Source: Methanocalculus natronophilus (GTDB taxonomy: Archaea > Halobacteriota > Methanomicrobia > Methanomicrobiales > Methanocorpusculaceae). Taken from it: a stretch of 64,000 nt of DNA. The notes beneath the pieces were generated by a model that was not told the DNA's origin, made no database searches, and saw nothing but the letters and a program-made list of their open reading frames with translations. The first letter of the stretch is position 1. Every line of letters begins with the position of its first letter. The translations under genes were made by a program, and so were the position numbers. The stretch is from the NCBI RefSeq assembly GCF_038751955.1, contig NZ_JBCEXH010000009.1, forward strand, positions 1-64,000, in the 5' to 3' direction. Below are positions 33,953 through 43,393 of the stretch, in pieces.

Positions 33953-36061
33953 ATGAAACAGCACCAGGTTCCCGGTTGTATTATAGATTTTATTTCCCTG
34001 TATTGTGCTGGAAAAAGCTACCGGACAGTACTCTACCCCTGGATTGACAATCCAGACATACTGCCGGATCTATGGCTGGACATCCCTTTTGAGCAGCGGG
34101 TTGCCATCACAAACGATGATTATGCAGACGCACCTGATGGAGTCAGGCTTATCCGTGGCGACTCCATCCAAACCCTTGCCGGGTGTTCGCAGTTCTTTGA
34201 TCTGATCCTCTGTTTCCCTCCACGTGAAACAGGTGTTATCTCAGGTACGCTTATTGCAGAAGATACAAGCCCCATAGACATTCATGATGCTGCATACACT
34301 ATCGTCATCTTCAGTGCCGCACTTCGCCTCCAGCCCAAAGGAGCCTTATTTGCAGTTGTCTATCCCTCATTCCTCACCAATGGAAAACATATACATCTGC
34401 TGAACCGGCTCGGGCTCTTCTGTGAAGCAGCACTCTCCATCCCACAGGACGGCATCCCCAGAGAGATGGGAAAACTGCCCCTGCTCCTCATCATCAGAAA
34501 AGGAGCGTGTGATCAGCTGATGGCAGGGGAACTTGGACCTGATCGGTTTCGGCAGGAGATACTCCTTGGAAACCTGGCGACACGTACCAATGGAAAGAAA
34601 CCGGAACTCGGCATATTCGTCCCTTCCACGAGCTTCAGGAGCCTTGAGGAGATACGGCTCGATGAGACGATCAGGAGGCTCGCAGAAGAGCATGGCACCG
34701 CTCCTGTGCCCTTCTCGGGCATCACAAAGTCCATCTCCATCGGTGCATGCGGGACACTGCAGGATGCTGGCAGGAGGCTCTACCTTCCCCTCTCTCCGGA
34801 TGACCCACCAGTCACAACAGCAGACGATCTCACTGGTATGCCTGATGAAGCAGCATGCATTCTTCTCAGGCAATCTGTTGCAGATCCCGCCTACCTCTGC
34901 CATTTCTTTGATACGGAACTCGGCCGGGCGATCAGAAGGCGCATCATGATGAGAGCAGATGCAGACAGCGATATCCGGGAGCTGTTAGCCGAAACAGAGA
35001 TCTATCTGCCTCCTCCCCAGGTTCAGGCAGAGGTCATCAGAATCGACACGCTGATAGACACCATCATGAGCCGGCTGTCAGATATCAGAAAAGACCTTCT
35101 GGAACACCCCTATTCCACACAAAAAGCACTTGAACGGCTTGAGCAGCTGAAAGGAGATGATTCGGTTGCTGACTGGATAGAGGAGCTGCCGTTCCCGCTT
35201 GCATCAATTCTCTGGGCATATATCGCAGAGAGCAGCCCATCAAAGAAGGTTGCCCATCTCTTCCATTTCTTTGAGGCAGCAGCAGAACTGAACTCAGGCA
35301 TCCTCCTCTCCATGCTTGAGCCTTCTGCAAGGTCCGGAAACGTGGATCTCCTGGATGATAATCCAGCCTATCGTGGGATATACCTGAATGCGACCTTCAG
35401 AAGCTGGATTATCCTCTCAAGGCGTGCCGCACGGCTGATCAGAAGAGAGTCGGAGTCCCTTTGGAGAGGTGATGGGGAATTGTCATTTCTCATCAGGGCA
35501 AACCGTGACTTTCTCAGTATGGTGACGAGCAAGAGGCTCTTTGCCCTCCTTGATGAGGTTGCTGACCTCAGAAACGACTGGAAAGGGCATGGGGGCATCG
35601 TCGGTGAGAAAGGGTATGAAGAGCGGCTTGGAACACTTGAAATCTACCTGAACCGCTGCAGAAGTATTCTCCGGGATCGTTTCAGGGATACTGTCCTGAT
35701 CCAGCCGGGTGCAGGAACCTACCGTGATGGCATATTCACCTACCAGGTGCAGGTACTCACCGGATCACGACACCGGTTTCGGCGGATGACCATCAGCACA
35801 CTCATGCCCCTTGATACAGAAAAGCTGTACCTCTATCCACGGGAAGGCGGAAATCCCCTTGAACTGCTCCCATTCTTCAGACTGATCATCCACCCCGAAA
35901 CCAGAAACCCTGCATGGTACTTCTATAACCGGATGGATGGAAGAGATGTGCGGTGGGTGTCGTACCATTATGAGGCGCAACCAGAGTTTACAGAAGAAAA
36001 TGAAGAGGTATATACTGCAATGAAGACGTTTGGCCTGATCCTGGAGGAAGCACCCCGGTGA
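33953..36061 (+). CDS. Degenerate N6-DNA-methylase-like protein with HEPN-type motif
   Basis: A 702-aa protein that I cannot assign to a named family. Residues 1-180 resemble a type I/IIG adenine methylase core, but the SAM loop is replaced by LYPWIDNP (27-34) and the catalytic NPPY by FPPR (88-91), so methyl transfer is unlikely. YLPPPQVQAE (351-360) resembles the PLPPLxxQ start of specificity-domain helices and is followed by a coiled segment. In an all-helical region, R540-N541-x4-H546 matches the R-phi-x4-H signature of HEPN ribonucleases and related proteins. A beta-rich tail (about 575-690) closes it. The ATG at 33953 is the first in-frame start past the promoter. The stop overlaps the OGG1 gene (GTGA). 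Confidence 0.7.
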   Translation: MKQHQVPGCIIDFISLYCAGKSYRTVLYPWIDNPDILPDLWLDIPFEQRVAITNDDYADAPDGVRLIRGDSIQTLAGCSQFFDLILCFPPRETGVISGTLIAEDTSPIDIHDAAYTIVIFSAALRLQPKGALFAVVYPSFLTNGKHIHLLNRLGLFCEAALSIPQDGIPREMGKLPLLLIIRKGACDQLMAGELGPDRFRQEILLGNLATRTNGKKPELGIFVPSTSFRSLEEIRLDETIRRLAEEHGTAPVPFSGITKSISIGACGTLQDAGRRLYLPLSPDDPPVTTADDLTGMPDEAACILLRQSVADPAYLCHFFDTELGRAIRRRIMMRADADSDIRELLAETEIYLPPPQVQAEVIRIDTLIDTIMSRLSDIRKDLLEHPYSTQKALERLEQLKGDDSVADWIEELPFPLASILWAYIAESSPSKKVAHLFHFFEAAAELNSGILLSMLEPSARSGNVDLLDDNPAYRGIYLNATFRSWIILSRRAARLIRRESESLWRGDGELSFLIRANRDFLSMVTSKRLFALLDEVADLRNDWKGHGGIVGEKGYEERLGTLEIYLNRCRSILRDRFRDTVLIQPGAGTYRDGIFTYQVQVLTGSRHRFRRMTISTLMPLDTEKLYLYPREGGNPLELLPFFRLIIHPETRNPAWYFYNRMDGRDVRWVSYHYEAQPEFTEENEEVYTAMKTFGLILEEAPR

Positions 36062-36897
36062 GCTACAGAAGCCTCCTGCTTGAAGGGGACGCGCTTCCAT
36101 TCAATCTCGATAGAACGCTTCTCTGCGGACAGGTTTTCAGGTGGGAGAAGACCGGGCAGTGGTGGACTGGCATCCTGGCAGACAACGTCGTCCACATCAG
36201 GCAGGATGGAAGAGAGCTTCATTTCACAGGCACAACGGGGGAAGAGATCACCAGGTACTTCGATCTGGATCGGGATCTTGAAGCGATACTTGCTAGTTTT
36301 CCGGATCACCCAATCCTGAACCTGGCAGTTGACCATGCACGGGGACTCCGTGTTATCAGGCAGCCTGCCTGGGAATGCACAGCCTCCTATATCGTCGCCA
36401 CGTTTGCAAACATACCGGGAATACAGACACGTATCAGGCTTCTCTGTGAGCGGTTCGGAGATGAGGTTGCACCCGGCAGGCATGCCTTCCCTTCACCACG
36501 CTCCCTTGCAGCGTCACCGCTCTGTGACATCAGGGATTGTCGTGTCGGGTACAGGGACCGGTATCTCTGCAACACTGCCATGATGATTACAGAAAACCCG
36601 GCATGGGAGAGAGAGATATGGGATCTTCCCTACCAGGAAGCCCGCAAAAAACTCCTCGCCTATCCGGGTGTCGGGAAGAAGGTGGCAGACTGTATCCTCC
36701 TCTTTGCATTCCACCACTTCGAGGCAGTGCCGGTTGATGTCTGGATTGAACGGATCATGCAACAACACTTTCTCACCCGGGATCTGCGCCTTCCATATGA
36801 CAGAATCGCAGATGCTGCAAGAGATATCTTTGGACCATATGCCGGGTATGCCCAGGAGTATCTCTTTGCAGCACGGGATATCATCCCAAAAAAGTAG
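36058..36897 (+). CDS. ogg: 8-oxoguanine DNA glycosylase/AP lyase (OGG1 type)
   Basis: Removes 8-oxoguanine from DNA and nicks the resulting abasic site. A 279-aa protein with the OGG1 N-terminal domain (FNLDRTLLCGQVFRW, residues 15-29) and the helix-hairpin-helix motif YPGVGKKVADCILLFAFHHFEAVPVD. Catalytic K208 and D227 are in place by alignment to LPGVGTKVADC and VPVD of the human enzyme. Start is the GTG at 36058 overlapping the stop of the methylase-like gene, so the two genes are translationally coupled. Confidence 0.92.
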   Translation: MSYRSLLLEGDALPFNLDRTLLCGQVFRWEKTGQWWTGILADNVVHIRQDGRELHFTGTTGEEITRYFDLDRDLEAILASFPDHPILNLAVDHARGLRVIRQPAWECTASYIVATFANIPGIQTRIRLLCERFGDEVAPGRHAFPSPRSLAASPLCDIRDCRVGYRDRYLCNTAMMITENPAWEREIWDLPYQEARKKLLAYPGVGKKVADCILLFAFHHFEAVPVDVWIERIMQQHFLTRDLRLPYDRIADAARDIFGPYAGYAQEYLFAARDIIPKK

Positions 36898-36919
36898 GGA
36901 CGGGGAGACAGGCAAAATT

Positions 36920-38143
36920 TCAGGTGCCGACATCCCATGAGGACATATATTCCTGCTGTTCTTCGTTCATGGTATCGATTCTGCACCCAAGTGAAGACAG
37001 CTTCAGCATTGCAATCTGTTCATCAATTGCGGTTGGCACCTCGTGAACACCGGGTTTGAGTTCCCTCCCGCTTTTGACCATATATTCGGTTGAGAGTGCC
37101 TGGACGGCAAAGGAGAGATCCATCACCTCAATCGGATGGCCCATTCCCTTTGGAACAGCCAGGTTTACGAGACGGCCTTCTGCCAGCACATGGATTGTCC
37201 TGTCACCGAAGGTATACGAATCGATACCATCACGGCGCCGGATCATATCTGCATTCGTCTCAAGCCAGCCGATATCGATCTCGACATTGAAGTGTCCCGC
37301 ATTACAGAGGATAGCGCCATCCCGCATACAGGCAAAGTCTTCGCTTGTCAGCACACCAATGTTGCCGGTTGCCGTGATGAAGAGTTCGCCAACCGATGCC
37401 GCCTCACGCATCGTCATCAGTTCAAACCCGTCAAAGTGAGCCTGAAGTGCACGCCTTGGATCGATCTCGGTGACGATCACCCGTGCGCCGAGCGCACGTG
37501 CCTTTGTTGCAAGTCCGCGGCCGCAGTACCCATATCCCGCAACGACCACGTACTTGCCTGCGATCAGGGTATTGGTTGTTGCCATAATCGCTGTCAGCGC
37601 ACTCTCCCCGGTACCATGGACATTATCGAAGAAATGTTTCATCGGGGTGTCATTCACGGCAATAACCGGGAATCTGAGTTTTCCTTCCCTCGTCATTGCC
37701 CTGAGACGATGGATGCCGGTGGTTGTCTCTTCGCAACCCCCGATGACAGAGTCCAGCATATCCCGCCGTCCCCGATGAAGACGGTGGATCAGATCCATCC
37801 CGTCATCAATGGTAATCACAGGAGCCGCATCAAGCACACGGTCAATTGCAGCATAGTATTCCTCAAGTGTGCATGCTCTCTTTGCATGACAGCGGACGTT
37901 GGAATTCCTGAGCGCTTCAGCCACATCATCCTGCGTCGAGAGGGGATTGCATCCGGTGATATGGACATCAGCACCACCCGCCATAAGCGTCCTGACGAGG
38001 ACTGCGGTCTTTGCCTCAACATGGAGGGCCATGCCGATGACTATGCCTGCAAGCGGCTGCTCATCTGCAAACCTCTCCCTGATCTCCCTCAGGACCGGCA
38101 TATACTGCTCAGCCCAGAGGATCTTTGCTTCTCCTGTCTGCAT
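36920..38143 (-). CDS. ahcY: S-adenosyl/S-inosylhomocysteine hydrolase
   Basis: A 407-aa NAD-dependent hydrolase that removes the product inhibitor of methyl transfer. It shows the ligand and catalytic segments ETTTGIHRL, VNDTPMKHFFDNVHGTGES (given for its core NVHGTGES), the NAD loop VVAGYGYCGRG and the C-terminal LAEGRLVNLAVPKGMGHP (key GRLVNL). In Methanocaldococcus the homologue prefers S-inosylhomocysteine, formed after deamination of S-adenosylhomocysteine; the same may hold here. The ATG at 38143 follows AGGGGAG by a few bases, better than the upstream frame extension. It lacks the long C-terminal Lys-Tyr tail of bacterial enzymes. Confidence 0.92.
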   Translation of the reverse strand: MQTGEAKILWAEQYMPVLREIRERFADEQPLAGIVIGMALHVEAKTAVLVRTLMAGGADVHITGCNPLSTQDDVAEALRNSNVRCHAKRACTLEEYYAAIDRVLDAAPVITIDDGMDLIHRLHRGRRDMLDSVIGGCEETTTGIHRLRAMTREGKLRFPVIAVNDTPMKHFFDNVHGTGESALTAIMATTNTLIAGKYVVVAGYGYCGRGLATKARALGARVIVTEIDPRRALQAHFDGFELMTMREAASVGELFITATGNIGVLTSEDFACMRDGAILCNAGHFNVEIDIGWLETNADMIRRRDGIDSYTFGDRTIHVLAEGRLVNLAVPKGMGHPIEVMDLSFAVQALSTEYMVKSGRELKPGVHEVPTAIDEQIAMLKLSSLGCRIDTMNEEQQEYMSSWDVGT

Positions 38144-38160
38144 GATACTCCCCTGGTAAG

Positions 38161-38196
38161 TGATTACTTGCATCTCTGATTACTTAATAAATCCCA
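38161..38196 (-). promoter_or_regulatory. ahcY promoter with direct repeat
   Basis: On the minus strand GGATTTATTAAG (about 38185-38196) is a fitting TATA element for ahcY. TGATTACTT occurs twice on the plus strand, at 38161-38169 and 38177-38185, spaced 16 bases centre to centre and overlapping the expected transcript start, as an operator would. Confidence 0.4.
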
Positions 38197-38259
38197 AACA
38201 TCCCGGCTCACCCGATCTGATCAGACGCTTGATTACCGGGTACAACACATAGTGAGCCA

Positions 38260-39066
38260 ATGGGACTGACACGGAGGATCATACCCTGCCTTGATCTGAA
38301 AGAGGGGCGGGTTGTCAAAGGAACACATTTTGAGGATCTCAGGGATGCTGGCGACCCAATCGAGCTTGCCGCCAGGTATAACAGCCAGGGTGCAGATGAA
38401 GTCGTCTTCCTGGATATCAGCGCTTCAAAGGAGAAGAGAAGGACGATGGTTGATCTCATCTCGCGGGCAGCAGATGAACTCTTCCTCCCGCTTACCGTCG
38501 GCGGGGGTATCAGCACAAAAGAAGATATCACAGCCATCCTCCACGCTGGTGCAGACAAAGTATCCATCAACACTGCGGCTGTTCAAAACCCCGCCATCAT
38601 ATCCGAGTCTGCGCATGCATTCGGGACACAGTGCATCGTCCTTGCAATGGATGTCCAAAGAAACCATAGGGAGAAGGAGAATACCACCCGGATAGAGCTG
38701 CCTGATGGCACGGACTGCTGGTATGAGGTGGTGACACATGGAGGAAGCAGGCCAACCGGCATTGATGCAATTCAGTGGGCAAAGGAGGCCGAAGAGCGGG
38801 GTGCCGGAGAGATACTGCTCACCTCAATGGAGACTGATGGTACAAAAGAGGGGTTTGACCTCCCGATAACAGCGGCAGTCTCACGGGAGACGAGTATCCC
38901 CGTTGTTGCATCAGGCGGTGTCGGGACACTGGATCATTTTTATGAAGGGTTTGTGATCGGGAAGGCTGATGCCTGCCTCGCCGCATCGGTCTTTCACTTT
39001 GGCGAGTTTACCATCAGGGATGTAAAAGAGTTTTTAGCCGCAAGGGGAGTCCCGGTACGGCTCTGA
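38260..39066 (+). CDS. hisF: Imidazole glycerol phosphate synthase, cyclase subunit
   Basis: Uses ammonia from HisH to turn PRFAR into imidazole glycerol phosphate and AICAR in histidine synthesis. A 268-aa TIM barrel starting [21 protein letters not shown], with catalytic Asp in IPCLDL and Asp in LAMDVQRN, and the phosphate loops TVGGGIST and VASGGVGT. It is monocistronic here, convergent with pheT (4-base gap); no other his gene is in the window. Confidence 0.95.
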   Translation: MGLTRRIIPCLDLKEGRVVKGTHFEDLRDAGDPIELAARYNSQGADEVVFLDISASKEKRRTMVDLISRAADELFLPLTVGGGISTKEDITAILHAGADKVSINTAAVQNPAIISESAHAFGTQCIVLAMDVQRNHREKENTTRIELPDGTDCWYEVVTHGGSRPTGIDAIQWAKEAEERGAGEILLTSMETDGTKEGFDLPITAAVSRETSIPVVASGGVGTLDHFYEGFVIGKADACLAASVFHFGEFTIRDVKEFLAARGVPVRL

Positions 39067-39070
39067 CAAT

Positions 39071-40687
39071 TCATACAAAGGGTCTCAGATCAATCTCAAA
39101 CCCGATCACTGGATGTTCGAGATCGAAGGCAACAATCACATCCGGATGTACTTCACCGAAGCATCCAATCTTTTGCGAGGCATGCATAATCGCACCCTGC
39201 CTGCCGGGGAGGAACGCAGGATCATCTGATCCGGCAATAGTTATGGATTCTCCTCCCAGTTCCCTCATGAATGCATCAACCGTCGCATACACCTCTGAGA
39301 AATCTGCTGCCGGATGAATCGCCACACCTGCTGCTTTCTGGTAGGTGAGTACTCCGGCATTGACATCCCCGACAGAAAAGATCCGCTGGGGCAGTTCCCG
39401 GTGCGTATTCAGCTGGAGGATCTCAAGGAGGGACGGTATGAGATCGGTTCTGATCATGGTGTTTTCTATTGAGATTGGATGGAGCACCTTCAGGGCATGA
39501 TCTGAACGCGGTCTCTGCATCTGGTCATAGCTGACCCGTTCATTGGTCAGGGTAAACGGCATCACTTCGGTATACCCAAGACCAATTGCAATCTCAGAAA
39601 CGATGCGGGCAAGCCGGGCTGCAGGATCCTCAGCTCCGATCGTGAAGGATGGTGGCAGGGTGGCCGGGAAGGCGGTGAAGCCAAAGGCGATGGCGACATC
39701 TTCGAAGATATCCCAGTCATGCATGATGTCGGCCCGGTAACAGGGAACAGAAACCCGCACCTTTGACCCTTCAAGCAGCTCTGCTCCAAACCGCATCTTC
39801 TCCAGCAGGGGGATGATCGAATCCGGTGTGAGATCCAGCCCAAGCAGCCGGGAACAGTCATAAACATCGATTGTCCGCTCAGCCGGGGCGAGTGTGGGGG
39901 TCTGTACCCCGTCAATTGAGACCGATTCTATTGTTCCACCGGCTTCAGCAAACGCGCAGCAGATGATCGCAACCGTGTTCTGCACAGCGCGTTCGTCTGT
40001 GCCGGTGACATCAAGAAGGATATCTGTCGTCTCCCCCGTAACCCTGGTCAGTTCCCCATTGATAATCGGTGGAAACGAAAGTACCTGGTCATTGGAATCA
40101 ACGATGAGGGGAAACCGATCAAAATGCCCGACAATACCGGCATATTCCTTTCCTTTCGGATGTTTGATGAGGATCTCATCCATAGTCATCGGTTCTGAAT
40201 AGTCGAGGGGGACAAACTGCCGATCACGGGGAGATGCGATATATGAAAAGGGCGGGGTTAGCATCGAGAGATCATGCACCCCGATAGCAACCTTGGAACG
40301 CCCCCGCCCGATTGCCCAGTGGAGTGCCTCCTGGAGAGCCATCAGCGACTCGATTGAGGCATCGTCAAAGGAAAGGTTCCGGATCACCGCTGATCCGAGG
40401 ACCGGGCGGATGGTGGCAAGAGCCGGATCGACGGTGAAGGTGATTGCGGATTCCCTGACCCTGTACTGCGGCAGACCGGTCTCAATACCAAGGAAACCAC
40501 GCATTGCACGTGCCACCCCTTCAACAGAGTACAAATCGGTTCTGTCAGGGAAGAACTCGACATCCGCATGATCCTCTTCGATCCGTTCGATGTCAGATCC
40601 GATCATCGGGAGCGCTGCAAGAACGGTATCTTTGTCAGTTTTGCAGAGCCGTTCAAGATACTCATAATTCAGTGTAATAATCGCCAT
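39071..40687 (-). CDS. pheT: Phenylalanine-tRNA ligase, beta subunit
   Basis: A 538-aa subunit of the archaeal (alpha beta)2 enzyme, with B3/B4-type editing region, B5 domain and the C-terminal catalytic-like module. It starts [14 protein letters not shown] at the ATG at 40687, preceded by GGGAGG; an extension of five codons upstream is not needed. B5 signatures include [25 protein letters not shown] (short key LLGLDLTPD) and later [16 protein letters not shown]. It overlaps the end of pheS. No tRNA-binding EMAP domain is seen, as is usual for archaeal PheT. Confidence 0.95.
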   Translation of the reverse strand: MAIITLNYEYLERLCKTDKDTVLAALPMIGSDIERIEEDHADVEFFPDRTDLYSVEGVARAMRGFLGIETGLPQYRVRESAITFTVDPALATIRPVLGSAVIRNLSFDDASIESLMALQEALHWAIGRGRSKVAIGVHDLSMLTPPFSYIASPRDRQFVPLDYSEPMTMDEILIKHPKGKEYAGIVGHFDRFPLIVDSNDQVLSFPPIINGELTRVTGETTDILLDVTGTDERAVQNTVAIICCAFAEAGGTIESVSIDGVQTPTLAPAERTIDVYDCSRLLGLDLTPDSIIPLLEKMRFGAELLEGSKVRVSVPCYRADIMHDWDIFEDVAIAFGFTAFPATLPPSFTIGAEDPAARLARIVSEIAIGLGYTEVMPFTLTNERVSYDQMQRPRSDHALKVLHPISIENTMIRTDLIPSLLEILQLNTHRELPQRIFSVGDVNAGVLTYQKAAGVAIHPAADFSEVYATVDAFMRELGGESITIAGSDDPAFLPGRQGAIMHASQKIGCFGEVHPDVIVAFDLEHPVIGFEIDLRPFV

Positions 40688-40688
40688 C

Positions 40689-42128
40689 TCATGCCCTCCC
40701 ATATGAGGGGTGGTTCCGTATCCAGTCGATATCGCTTTTATAGAGCTGGCGGAGATCCGTTAAGCCAAGCCTGAGCATCGCCACACGGGAGATGCCAAGG
40801 CCCCATGCAAGCACCGGATACCTGATCCCAAACGGCGAGGTCACCTCTTCACGGAAGATACCGGCACCGCCAAGCTCCACCCAGCCAAGGCCATCCACCC
40901 AGACCTCAGGCTCTACCGAGGGTTCGGTATAGGGGAAGTATGCCGGTCTGAACCGCACATCTGAGAATCCCATCCTGAGATAAAACTCTTTTAAGAAACC
41001 AAGGAGGTGGCTGAAGGTGACACCCTCATCCATGACGATACCTTCAAGCTGTTCAAACTCCGCAAGGTGTGTTGGATCGATAGACTCCCGCCGATAGACC
41101 CGGGAGAGTGAGAATGCCTTTACAGGAGGGTTTGGATGGGCTGCAAGGTACTGGATGGAGAGCGCCGTTGAGTGCGTCCTGAGAACCGATTGTTCTGCTT
41201 TTGCGACATCCCAGGTGCCGCCCCATCCTGTCGATGAGGTGTCGCCGCCATGCTCATGCATAGCACGTATCTTCTCCCAGCCGTCCGGCAGAGGCAGGGG
41301 GGAGTCGAGATAGAAGGTATCCTGCATTTCACGGGCGGGATGATCCTGTGGCTGGAAGAGGGCATCGAAGTTCCAGAACGCACTCTGGACAATGTCTCCT
41401 GAGAATTCAGTAAAGCCCATCTCAAGGAGAAGTGAGCGGACGTCATCAAGGATCCTGCGGTATGGGTGGGCCTTGCCGGGATAGATCCTTCTTGGCGGTG
41501 TGGCAAGGCTGTATGTGCGGAGGGATTCGTTTCGCCATGAGCCAGAGATGATCTGCTCGCGGGTTAAGGTTCCGACTTCAGGCCGGAGATCAAGGCCCTG
41601 CTCCACCTGGCTGGCACCTGCCTCTGTCAGAGAGATGATCCACTGCACTTCTTCAGAGACAGTGACGAGCCCCCGTGCCTTCAGTTCGCCGATATCCGCG
41701 ATGTCAGGATCGCCTGATGCAATCTGCGCAAGCGCTGTCTCATCGGTGGAAGGGGTGATACCAGCTGCTTTTCGTGCAATGCCCCCCTCTATAGTAATCC
41801 ATCCGTTCTTCCGCATCCACCCGATGGCCACCTTTGCCAGGGGATGCCGTGAAAGTTCAGCCATCTGGATCTCATCGTCAATTGAATCGATCACCTGCCG
41901 TTCAGGGAGGCCGTCTGCTGCGTACCTGCGGCCCTCTTCGGTAAGGTGGTATTCTAAGCAGACATCACGCCTGATCTGAACGAGCCCTCGTCCTGATGCA
42001 AGGTGTGCCCACTGGACAACCGCACCCTCATCGGTTGAGAGATCCTCTGCAAGAAGAGAGGCATCAGCAGATCCATACCGGGCAAGTGCTTTGAGGAGTC
42101 GTTTCTCATTTGCCGTCATTTCGGTCAA
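40689..42128 (-). CDS. pheS: Phenylalanine-tRNA ligase, alpha subunit
   Basis: A 479-aa class II synthetase catalytic subunit. The N-terminal 200 residues are winged-helix modules of archaeal type ([23 protein letters not shown]). The catalytic core shows motif 1 ([21 protein letters not shown]), motif 2 around [25 protein letters not shown] (key VYRRES and HLAEFEQ) and motif 3 in [12 protein letters not shown] (GLGISR). It follows trpS directly and overlaps pheT, giving a synthetase operon. Confidence 0.96.
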   Translation of the reverse strand: MTEMTANEKRLLKALARYGSADASLLAEDLSTDEGAVVQWAHLASGRGLVQIRRDVCLEYHLTEEGRRYAADGLPERQVIDSIDDEIQMAELSRHPLAKVAIGWMRKNGWITIEGGIARKAAGITPSTDETALAQIASGDPDIADIGELKARGLVTVSEEVQWIISLTEAGASQVEQGLDLRPEVGTLTREQIISGSWRNESLRTYSLATPPRRIYPGKAHPYRRILDDVRSLLLEMGFTEFSGDIVQSAFWNFDALFQPQDHPAREMQDTFYLDSPLPLPDGWEKIRAMHEHGGDTSSTGWGGTWDVAKAEQSVLRTHSTALSIQYLAAHPNPPVKAFSLSRVYRRESIDPTHLAEFEQLEGIVMDEGVTFSHLLGFLKEFYLRMGFSDVRFRPAYFPYTEPSVEPEVWVDGLGWVELGGAGIFREEVTSPFGIRYPVLAWGLGISRVAMLRLGLTDLRQLYKSDIDWIRNHPSYGRA

Positions 42129-43382
42129 CTAACCCACCACCATATGCGAGACTGCATCCCGTCGATCCTTAAAGTCCGAGAGGAACTCTTTCACCCGTTC
42201 AAATGTCGCCTTCTTGCATGATCCGCAGAGAAGAGAGCCGCTCATGCAGGCGGATCGGATCTCAAGGAGAAGGGTGTCGTCTTCGACCATGTGGAAACGA
42301 TTCAGGAGATAGACCGGACAGGTATCAGGCTCACCACCAAACCGTACCTGCTCCTCTTTTGTCATTCTTCCTCCGGTGAGGGCCGACATCACCTTTTTCC
42401 GTACACTATCCAGAGGCTCATCGAACCAGAACAGGCTCTCTTCCACACTGCTTGACATCTTTCCCCCCTGAAGCCCCTCCATAAAAGTATGGTAGGTGGA
42501 TGAGGGGGTAAAGAAGCCGTATCCGCCTTCTGCAACCTCGATTGACCGGACCTGTTCTGAGACAGCGAGGCAGTCCGCACCAGAAACATCTATATGACCT
42601 TCATAGCGTTTTGCTCCCGGAAACGCAGATTCAACCGCATCCATAGCATGTACAGGAGCATTTTTCGACCTGATGCTGATGTGATCACCACGATCAAGCA
42701 CCGTGAACCAGCGCATCTTGTGTGCCACATCACGGGTGAGCCTGAGATGGGGATCCTGATCAATTCCAACCGGCACAACTGTGGGTGCAGGCCCGTCAAT
42801 GTACTGCGGGTAGAGGATGTCTGCAACCTGTGTGGCAACCGAATCGGCGTGGGCAAGCGCAGTCTCCTGGGAAAAACCATAGATTGCTGAAAGATCCGAG
42901 AACTTAATCTTTATTGCAGTTTCAAACGCGAGATCCTTCAGCTGCTCGTTTCTGCTCTGGTAATATGCTGTTCCTGAAAAACCAAGTGCATAAAGGCACT
43001 CAAGGTATTCACGACCATACATCTGGCATGCGTCCCAGGAAAGGCCGCGAACCGCATGGGCTTCACGATCAGCAATTGCAATATAGCCTCTCCCGCCATG
43101 TTCGACATGCCAGACCACCTCCCGCATCACCATCAGGTGGCCGAGGTGGGGATGGCCTGAAGGCATGAACCCGGTCATCACATTAAATTTCGACCCGGAA
43201 TTAATTGCATCAACAATCGGCCCGTAATCCCGGTGGCCGACCACGATGTTTCTTCTGAAGAATGCCGGCGGATCAGCAAGGCGTGCTGCCTCGTCTTCAA
43301 CAGGCGCTATCCCAAATTCGGCAAAAAGCCGGTTAACGTCGACACTCTGGTTGTTCGACCATGGATTAATCCCGGTTTCCAT
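42129..43382 (-). CDS. trpS: Tryptophan-tRNA ligase
   Basis: A class I synthetase of 417 aa. The HIGH motif appears as SGHPHLGH and KMSKS as GKMSSS; the GIDQDPHLRLTRDVA segment (key IDQDPH) is conserved in archaeal and eukaryotic TrpRS. The ATG at 43382 is preferred over the GTG at 43397, which would overlap endA by four bases; either start implies close coupling with endA. Archaeal tRNA-Trp is commonly intron-containing, which gives the endA linkage a possible meaning. Confidence 0.95.
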   Translation of the reverse strand: METGINPWSNNQSVDVNRLFAEFGIAPVEDEAARLADPPAFFRRNIVVGHRDYGPIVDAINSGSKFNVMTGFMPSGHPHLGHLMVMREVVWHVEHGGRGYIAIADREAHAVRGLSWDACQMYGREYLECLYALGFSGTAYYQSRNEQLKDLAFETAIKIKFSDLSAIYGFSQETALAHADSVATQVADILYPQYIDGPAPTVVPVGIDQDPHLRLTRDVAHKMRWFTVLDRGDHISIRSKNAPVHAMDAVESAFPGAKRYEGHIDVSGADCLAVSEQVRSIEVAEGGYGFFTPSSTYHTFMEGLQGGKMSSSVEESLFWFDEPLDSVRKKVMSALTGGRMTKEEQVRFGGEPDTCPVYLLNRFHMVEDDTLLLEIRSACMSGSLLCGSCKKATFERVKEFLSDFKDRRDAVSHMVVG

Positions 43383-43393
43383 AGAAGTAACTC

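Noticed and set aside
37136-38179. 347-codon open frame on the plus strand opposite ahcY
   Set aside because: The translation is rich in Cys, His and Arg with no recognisable motif and lies fully antisense to a clear S-adenosylhomocysteine hydrolase; long antisense frames are common in GC-rich genes.
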